DNA from: Acidobacteriaceae bacterium
GTDB taxonomy: Bacteria > Acidobacteriota > Terriglobia > Terriglobales > Acidobacteriaceae
Length of the DNA stretch: 9,498 nt
Reading direction: 5' to 3'
Assembly (NCBI GenBank): GCA_003168235.1
Contig: PMSZ01000015.1
Coordinates: 1 to 9,498, forward strand
In this document: positions 5,866-9,498 of the stretch, piece after piece
How positions within the stretch are numbered: position 1 is the first letter of the stretch
Layout: each line of letters opens with the position of its first letter
Notes under the pieces: generated by a model
Told to the model about the DNA's origin: nothing
Database searches by the model: none
Seen by the model: only the letters and a program-made list of their open reading frames with translations
Program-made: the position numbers and the translations under genes

Positions 5866-6597
5866 ATGAACCGAAGAAGATTGGCAACGGCAGCTTCTCT
5901 AAGTTTCGCTCTGATCTTAGCGCCCATTGGAATGAAGCAAGGGCAGGCGCAAGCGCCCAAGACAGCGTATCCGAGCATGGCCCCGATCGAGCAGTACCTT
6001 ATGACGGATCGCAATGCCGAGATCGCCCTGGCCCGAAGCGCAGCCCCAGAGGCCATATCCCGCGACGCAACGATTCTGGTCCTCGGACGGCATGGCTACG
6101 AGACTGCCGTCGGAGGCAAGAACGGTTTCGTGTGCGCCGTGGAGCGAGGATGGATGGGCCCATTCGAGGGTGATTTTGCTGTAAATTTTTGGAACCCCAA
6201 AATTCGAGGTCCGCTCTGCTTTAATCCGCCGGCCGCGCGATCCATCCTGCCACTTACCTATAAGAGGACGGAGATGATTCTGGCTGGGAAATCGAAAGCG
6301 CAGATCATTGATGCTCTCAAAGCCGCATACGAGAAGAAAGAACTGCCGCCCCTGGAGCTCGGAGCCATGAGCTACATGATGTCGAGAGACCAGTACCTTA
6401 CCGATCATGGCGACCACCACTGGATGGCCCACTTGATGTTTTACACGCCGCTCATGGACGGTGCGGTCTGGGGTGCAGATCTGCCCAAATCTCCGGTCAT
6501 GCTGAATCCACAGTTCAGTGGCGCTCCGGAACCAATCGACGTGTTCATGGTTCCCATCGACAGGTGGTCGGATGGAACGGCTGCGCCCGCAATGTAG
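5866..6597 (+). CDS. Exported conserved protein of unknown function
   Basis: The product has 243 residues. The start at 5866 is set by AGGAG 6 nt upstream and by the signal peptide it creates: MNRRRLATAA, a hydrophobic core to about residue 22, and cleavage after AQAQA near 30. Longer in-frame starts lack a ribosome binding site. The mature part is soluble and has recognisable blocks: IEQYLMTDRNAEIALARSAAP (41-61), LVLGRHGYETAVGGKNGFVCAVERGW (71-96), a FNPPAARS block (119-126), and DHGDHHWMAHLMFYTPL (180-196). Cys90 and Cys118 could form a disulfide. I recognise it as a family seen in acidobacteria and proteobacteria but know no function for it. The histidine cluster at 181-189 could bind metal, which is a guess. 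A remnant of a second copy precedes it and LytTR follows after 9 bp. Confidence 0.82.
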   Translation: MNRRRLATAASLSFALILAPIGMKQGQAQAPKTAYPSMAPIEQYLMTDRNAEIALARSAAPEAISRDATILVLGRHGYETAVGGKNGFVCAVERGWMGPFEGDFAVNFWNPKIRGPLCFNPPAARSILPLTYKRTEMILAGKSKAQIIDALKAAYEKKELPPLELGAMSYMMSRDQYLTDHGDHHWMAHLMFYTPLMDGAVWGADLPKSPVMLNPQFSGAPEPIDVFMVPIDRWSDGTAAPAM

Positions 6598-6606
6598 GAC
6601 ACCACG

Positions 6607-7119
6607 ATGAACACTCTGAAGATGAGTCCGGCTAGCGCTTTTCTCGTTGACCGCGGGACGCAGCATTCGGGTGCAGCCCTGGTCGTAGCACGCGACGCGG
6701 GAGAAAAAACAGCGAAATTGACGGAGGCTTTTCCGGCGTTGCAGACGCTTGCGAAGCAACAGTCTCTCCGGGTGGCCATCAAAGTCAGGGGAAAGATTCT
6801 TTTTATCCAACTGGGCGACGTGGTCTCCGTTCAGGCTCAGGGAAACTACGTGTTGCTGCAACGGGGCACGAGTTCGTATCTGCTTCGTGAATCAATCTCG
6901 GTGGTGGCCGAGAAACTCCGGCTCTACGGGCTCATTCGCATCCATCGCTCGGTTTTGGTGAATGCGGCGTTTGTGGAAGGGATCAGACCGTATTCGACGG
7001 GAGAATATGGTCTGCAGATAAAAGGCGGAAAGGAATATACGGTCACCCGCACTTACAAGAAGAATCTCAAATTCCTGGCGAAGTTCTGGATCGGCACTAG
7101 CGGCTTTTTCTCCGGTTAA
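6607..7119 (+). CDS. Stand-alone LytTR-domain DNA-binding protein
   Basis: The product has 170 residues. A weak AGGA (6596-6599) overlapping the upstream stop codon sits 7 nt before the ATG, so translation is probably coupled to the preceding gene. The LytTR domain covers about 56-156: a strand-rich start (VAIKVRGKILFIQLGDVVSVQAQGNYVLLQ), ESISVVAEKL, RIHRSVLVN (111-119) and YTVTRTYKKNLK (144-155), all typical of LytR/AgrA-type binding domains. The ~50-residue N-terminal part is not a receiver domain and has no membrane segment, so signalling by phosphotransfer is not built in. The family binds pairs of 9-bp direct repeats. As the last gene of a TetR-controlled operon it may act as a secondary regulator. 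The C-terminus ends with a short hydrophobic tail (FWIGTSGFFSG). Confidence 0.9.
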   Translation: MNTLKMSPASAFLVDRGTQHSGAALVVARDAGEKTAKLTEAFPALQTLAKQQSLRVAIKVRGKILFIQLGDVVSVQAQGNYVLLQRGTSSYLLRESISVVAEKLRLYGLIRIHRSVLVNAAFVEGIRPYSTGEYGLQIKGGKEYTVTRTYKKNLKFLAKFWIGTSGFFSG

Positions 7120-7356
7120 AGGCGGTCGAAGAGATGGAAAGTTCACTTCCTGACCAGATTTCGAGGCCGCCGGATATGGAGACACGCATTCTTCGTAAGC
7201 GATTGGATGCAGCCAGACTCCCGCGGCCTTGTGGCCTCACCGACAGCCACCAGTGGGCACGAATCACGGGAATCCGGAAGTATTGTTAACAGGCGTCGGA
7301 AGTACCCACTTTACGCAAGGGCTGTGAAACGAAGTTAGAGCAAACTCCAGCAGCAC
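7120..7356. other. Convergent intergenic region between the LytTR gene and the 60-residue gene
   Basis: Two genes end facing each other here. No strong terminator is visible: GGCC/TTGT/GGCC (7225-7236) and GTGGC/GCCAC (7231-7235 and 7246-7250) are short and compete with each other. CGGAAGTA occurs at 7275-7282 and 7297-7304, a 22-bp period. No coding region is supported. Confidence 0.45.
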
Positions 7357-7539
7357 TCAAATCGGCTTGGGGCCTTTAGTCGCCACCAGCACCTCCAACA
7401 AAGTGGCTGCGTTACGAATGGTTCCCGCAATTGCCATGAGAGGCTCTGACATTGGCGGATGTTGCTCCGCCAGTGCGTTGAGGCGCGTGCTGACGTCCTG
7501 GAGTTGATTGACTTCGCGCAAGATCGCTTGAAAAGGCAT
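7357..7539 (-). CDS. Small conserved hypothetical protein, 60 residues
   Basis: The reading MPFQAILREVNQLQDVSTRL, then AEQHPP, then IRNAATLLEVLVATK, looks like a real protein: regular heptad-like hydrophobic spacing in two helices (about 4-24 and 30-54) joined by an HPP turn, which suggests a helical hairpin or small coiled-coil dimer. It resembles small acidobacterial hypothetical proteins containing AEQHPxxSEALxxIAG and TLLEVLVATK, as far as I remember. The ATG at 7539 is the only in-frame ATG/GTG/TTG before an upstream stop codon. No clear ribosome binding site precedes it, and a terminator-like element ends 20 bp upstream. An overlapping 70-codon frame on the same strand is a shadow. Function unknown; no signal peptide or catalytic motif. 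Confidence 0.6.
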   Translation of the reverse strand: MPFQAILREVNQLQDVSTRLNALAEQHPPMSEPLMAIAGTIRNAATLLEVLVATKGPKPI

Positions 7540-7559
7540 AGGCGCACGCTCTGTCGCTG

Positions 7560-7602
7560 AAAAAGCCTAAGGTGGGAGAAATCCAGATGGTCTGGCTTAG
7601 GC
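7560..7602 (-). terminator. Terminator-like element upstream of the 60-residue gene
   Basis: On the minus strand GCCTAAG (7602-7596) pairs with CTTAGGC (7571-7565), followed directly by TTTTT (7564-7560). Inside, CCAGA (7595-7591) and TCTGG (7587-7583) form a second 5-bp hairpin stacked on the outer stem. An extra TCTGG at 7606-7602 can pair with the same CCAGA and would break the outer stem, an attenuator-like arrangement. It probably ends transcripts of the Crp-type gene (stop at 7843), or regulates read-through into the small gene starting at 7539. Confidence 0.5.
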
Positions 7603-7606
7603 CAGA

Positions 7607-7842
7607 AGACCTGAAAGAGGAGAAGGTGATAACCGCCCCGCGCAACTGTAGCACGCCAGCACGTGGTGCGCGTCTAATAAATTGACTGGACCGGTGATCG
7701 GTTCGCACTCGTGGCTATCCGCTGAGAGAAAAACCAAGAAACATCAGCCAAAATGATGCTCGCCGAACTTATCAAGGCAGTGGCGAAGTACGAGACGGGC
7801 TGGATCTGCACGAGAGCAGGTCGCACTTCGCGGAATGAAGTT
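7607..7842. other. Gap between the Crp-type gene and the terminator-like element
   Basis: This would be the 3' untranslated part of the Crp-type message. No coding region is convincing on either strand. CACGTG with flanking GCAC/GTGC symmetry occurs near 7660, and a short ACCG/CGGT stem near 7690; both are weak. Confidence 0.4.
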
Positions 7843-8505
7843 CTAGTCGTGGAGGACAACGTTGAGCAGGGAACTGTGAACCTGTAATTCATCGCCAGCG
7901 TGATAATCAATGAACCCCAATTTCCTAAACCTGTTCATGAAAAAGCTGACCCGCGAGCGAGTTGTACCGACCATCTCTGCCAGAGTTTCTTGACTGATCT
8001 TGGGAATTACAGATTCGGGCCTTCCGTCCTTGCCGAAATGAGCCAGCAAGAGCAACATCCGGGCCAGTCTTTTTTCACTGGAATTGAAAAGCTGGTCAAC
8101 CAAATCTTCTTCGTATCGGATGTTCCGTGTCAGCAAATATGCTACGAACATGTCGGAAAAGGCGTGTTCCCGGTGAAGCACTTCCATCATAGACCTCTTG
8201 TCGATTCGCATCACGGAGCAATCGGTCATTGCGGTTGCGGAGAACAAGCGGAGATGCTGACCTGCAAGGCAACCTTCTCCGAAGAAATCGCCTTCGTTCA
8301 GAATGCCAAGAATGGCTTCCTTCCCGGTCTTCGATACAACGGTGAGTCTTACTTTTCCTTTCTGTATGTAAAAAACAGCATCGGATGAGTCGCCCTGAAC
8401 AAAGATCGCCTGCTTCGCGGGAAAAACTGCGATCTTCCTACCGCCGTCAATGGTCGAAAGGAATGTCTTGGTATCGAATTTGCCGATTTTCTTGGCTGCT
8501 CCCAC
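7843..8505 (-). CDS. Crp/Fnr-family transcriptional regulator
   Basis: The product has 220 residues and starts with GTG at 8505, the only plausible start after an upstream in-frame stop; GAGGT lies 10 nt before it, slightly far. The cyclic-nucleotide-binding-like beta-barrel spans about 25-105 (PAKQAIFVQGDSSDAVFYIQ, GKVRLTVVSKTGKEAILGIL, EGDFFGEGCLAGQHL), then the long dimerisation helix (about 107-140) and a winged helix-turn-helix (KISQETLAEMVGTTRSRVSF, 169-188). There is no N-terminal cysteine cluster, so it is not an iron-sulfur Fnr. The phosphate-binding region reads GEGCLAGQHLRLFSATA rather than the Crp RTA pattern, so cAMP binding is doubtful. The tail SSLLNVVLHD is typical of a subgroup known from acidobacteria and rhizobia. 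Signal and targets are unknown. Confidence 0.92.
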   Translation of the reverse strand: MGAAKKIGKFDTKTFLSTIDGGRKIAVFPAKQAIFVQGDSSDAVFYIQKGKVRLTVVSKTGKEAILGILNEGDFFGEGCLAGQHLRLFSATAMTDCSVMRIDKRSMMEVLHREHAFSDMFVAYLLTRNIRYEEDLVDQLFNSSEKRLARMLLLLAHFGKDGRPESVIPKISQETLAEMVGTTRSRVSFFMNRFRKLGFIDYHAGDELQVHSSLLNVVLHD

Positions 8506-8711
8506 GGGTGTGGTGACCTCTCAAGCCTTCCGAATGCACAGAACGCAACTTCCTAAGACGAGGATGAAGAATGCGCGAGAAGACGAGAACGATATCGGTC
8601 CGCGGGCAAAACTGCGATCCGCTCGATGAAAATAATGATTTCATCCTTGGGGTCGGAAGTCAAACGGTTCCTCTTTGGCTTCGCCGAGCCATTCCAACAT
8701 TGGAGCTTAGA
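8506..8711 (-). promoter_or_regulatory. Upstream region of the Crp-type gene with a candidate promoter
   Basis: No gene is supported between the Crp-type start and the large hairpin. On the minus strand TTGACT (8663-8658), a 17-bp spacer and AATCAT (8640-8635, 4 of 6 matches) make a candidate promoter, giving a leader of about 120 nt. The match is modest. No Crp/Fnr-type palindrome (TTGAT-N4-ATCAA) was found, so autoregulation is not evident. Confidence 0.3.
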
Positions 8712-8778
8712 GCCGCTGTTTGAATCAGTTGGAGACCTCCGAGAGAGGATCTGGGATCCTCTTAGGTCCCAAAGCGGC
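8712..8778. repeat. 67-nt imperfect hairpin
   Basis: Nested arms are: GCCGCT/AGCGGC (8712-8717 with 8773-8778), TTGG/CCAA (8729-8732 with 8769-8772), GACCT/AGGTC (8734-8738 with 8764-8768) and AGAGGATC/GATCCTCT (8744-8751 with 8755-8762) around a TGG loop. That is 23 Watson-Crick pairs, with one 11-nt bulge, an A bulge and a small internal loop. It lies 77 bp past the end of the glucose-6-phosphate dehydrogenase remnant and upstream of the Crp-type gene. Without a T-tract it may be a stabilising or processing hairpin, a REP-like palindrome or the scar of a small mobile element. Confidence 0.5.
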
Positions 8779-8854
8779 ATCATGGTGTACACAATTTGAG
8801 CCGAGCCGATAAACCAGGCGCGTGTAGTTTCTTGAGTTTTCGAGGTGGGCAGAT

Positions 8855-9148
8855 TTAGGGCGCTGGGTCGCGCCATCCGCGGACATCGGCAGCGAGGCGA
8901 ACGGCTTCTTCAGGCCCCCAAGTTCCCGGATTGTAAATCTGCAGAGGTACGACGTTGTTAAGAATCGGATCGACAATCGACCACGCAGCCTCCGCTACAT
9001 CCTCGCGAACGAAAAGCAATTTGTCCCCGTGCATGGCGTCGGTCAGAAGACGTTCATACGGGCTCTCTTGGTCAGTTTTGTCTTTTTCGACGGCGGAGAG
9101 TTCCACTGACATGGGCAGCATTTGCGGGCCAGGACGCTTAAATCGGTC
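8855..9148 (-). pseudogene. zwf: C-terminal remnant of glucose-6-phosphate 1-dehydrogenase
   Basis: The frame reads RFKRPGPQM, then ESPYERLLTDAMHGDKLLFV, REDVAEAAWSIVDPIL and YNPGTWGPEEA, ending GWRDPAP. These are the C-terminal landmarks of Zwf (PYERLLxDAMxGDxxLFxRxDxxEAAW, PGTWGPxEA). Only about 98 residues remain of the family's ~500; the NADP-binding fold and the catalytic His/Asp region are missing. The similarity begins right at the stop codon of the upstream glycosidase gene, so a deletion joined the two. An ATG exists at 9121 but has no ribosome binding site. A truncated peptide might still be made by coupling, but it could not oxidise glucose 6-phosphate. Confidence 0.82.
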
Positions 9149-9150
9149 GC

Positions 9151-9498
9151 CTAAACTTTTCCCTCCGCTGGGTCGGCGACGCCTTCTGACGGTAAGAAAT
9201 CTGGGACATCAAGGCGTGCCACACCAATCCGGTAGTCGGCCATCCCGTAATAGACGTCGAAGCGGTTCGGTGAGCCGAGATCGTCGCGCCGGTCAATACC
9301 GGTGGGAAATACAACGTTGGCGATGATGCCGTGGCGTTCCTCCGGCATCAGTGGCGTCAATACGGGCTCCGGGGAACGATAGCGGATCACTTGCGGATGC
9401 TCTTTGGAGAGCACCATCACCCCGGCCGAGTAGCGCAGTTCGTGCACCTCGCCGCCCGGTTCTCCCATTTCGCCGACGCCGTGGTAAACGATCAGCCA
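9151..9498 (-). CDS. GH130-like glycosidase/phosphorylase, C-terminal part (continues off right edge)
   Basis: The visible 115 residues are the C-terminal end of a five-bladed beta-propeller glycosidase of the GH130 / PF04041 type: WLIVYHGVGE, LRYSAGVMVLSKEHP, YRSPEPVLTP, ERHGIIANVVFPTGIDRRDD and FDVYYGMADYRIGVARL. The blocks WLxxYHG, VVFPTG and YYGxAD are diagnostic. An internal Met at 9468 is not the start, since the motif WLIVYHGVGE continues upstream of it to the window edge. The family cleaves or phosphorolyses beta-mannosides. The catalytic Asp/Glu are in the missing part, so specificity cannot be told. The stop at 9151 abuts the dehydrogenase remnant. The end looks native. Confidence 0.85.
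   Translation of the reverse strand, partial: WLIVYHGVGEMGEPGGEVHELRYSAGVMVLSKEHPQVIRYRSPEPVLTPLMPEERHGIIANVVFPTGIDRRDDLGSPNRFDVYYGMADYRIGVARLDVPDFLPSEGVADPAEGKV

Noticed and set aside
5917..6861. Minus-strand open frame of 314 codons antisense to the unknown exported protein and LytTR genes
   Set aside because: The plus-strand genes have signal peptide, ribosome binding sites and a known LytTR domain; the antisense reading is low-complexity and unlike any family.
7753..7887. Plus-strand 44-codon reading ending with LVVEDNVEQG, like the start of a response-regulator receiver domain
   Set aside because: The motif arises from the complement of the conserved LLNVVLHD end of the Crp-type gene, and the reading stops at once after it; no receiver domain follows and no ribosome binding site precedes it.
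8725..8976. Minus-strand reading across the large hairpin and the end of the zwf remnant
   Set aside because: Overlaps the dehydrogenase-like frame in another phase and has no ribosome binding site or motif.
1..9498. Mobile element, CRISPR, tRNA or rRNA genes
   Set aside because: No transposase or integrase motif, no regularly spaced repeats of CRISPR type, and no tRNA T-loop/anticodon pattern were seen on either strand.

Overview
This 9.5 kb window is bacterial chromosomal DNA that looks most like a soil acidobacterium (Terriglobia/Koribacter-like). Pointers are a secreted HAF-repeat protein, a Crp/Fnr regulator ending in the SSLLNVVLHD tail, a GH130-type glycosidase next to a glucose-6-phosphate dehydrogenase remnant, a small conserved 60-residue protein, and a membrane-anchored di-haem cytochrome c of the MauG/peroxidase superfamily. 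The assignment rests on remembered family patterns, not on a search, and is moderately confident. No tRNA, rRNA, CRISPR array, transposase or phage gene was seen.

Left part (1-4101, all minus strand). A di-haem cytochrome c gene (82-2205) is followed after 24 bp by the start of another gene that runs off the left edge; the two are probably co-transcribed. Upstream lies a near-consensus promoter (TTGACA, 17 bp, TATGTT) and a leader of about 215 nt. The 5' end of that leader can fold into nested stems with a possible pseudoknot. About 350 bp without a gene, containing a perfect 10-bp hairpin, separates it from a secreted HAF-repeat protein (2803-4101) that carries seven repeat cores.

Middle part (4102-7119, plus strand). 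A TetR-family regulator (4417-5067) is followed by a SnoaL/NTF2-like protein with a Tat-type signal (5190-5672), an exported conserved protein of unknown function (5866-6597) and a stand-alone LytTR DNA-binding protein (6607-7119). Two near-palindromic 20-bp boxes of the form CATAC(N10)GTATG lie in front of tetR and in front of the SnoaL gene, each just downstream of a TTGAC(A/G) -35 element. They are almost certainly the operators of this TetR. The box at tetR covers its own start codon, and the promoter geometry puts the transcription start on the A of that ATG, which suggests a leaderless mRNA. A decayed fragment of a second copy of the exported-protein gene lies directly after the SnoaL stop codon, so the operon once carried a tandem paralogue.

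Right part (7120-9498, minus strand). A truncated remnant of glucose-6-phosphate dehydrogenase (last ~98 residues only) follows the C-terminal end of a GH130-like glycosidase. Then come an elaborate 67-nt imperfect hairpin, a Crp/Fnr-family regulator (7843-8505), a terminator-like element with alternative pairings, and a small 60-residue protein gene (7357-7539) transcribed towards the LytTR gene.

The most interesting unit is the TetR / SnoaL / unknown exported protein / LytTR module. It pairs a ligand-type repressor with two exported proteins and a second, unrelated DNA-binding protein. A direct repeat in the HAF-tetR intergenic region has the spacing expected of a LytTR site, which would give that last protein a local target.
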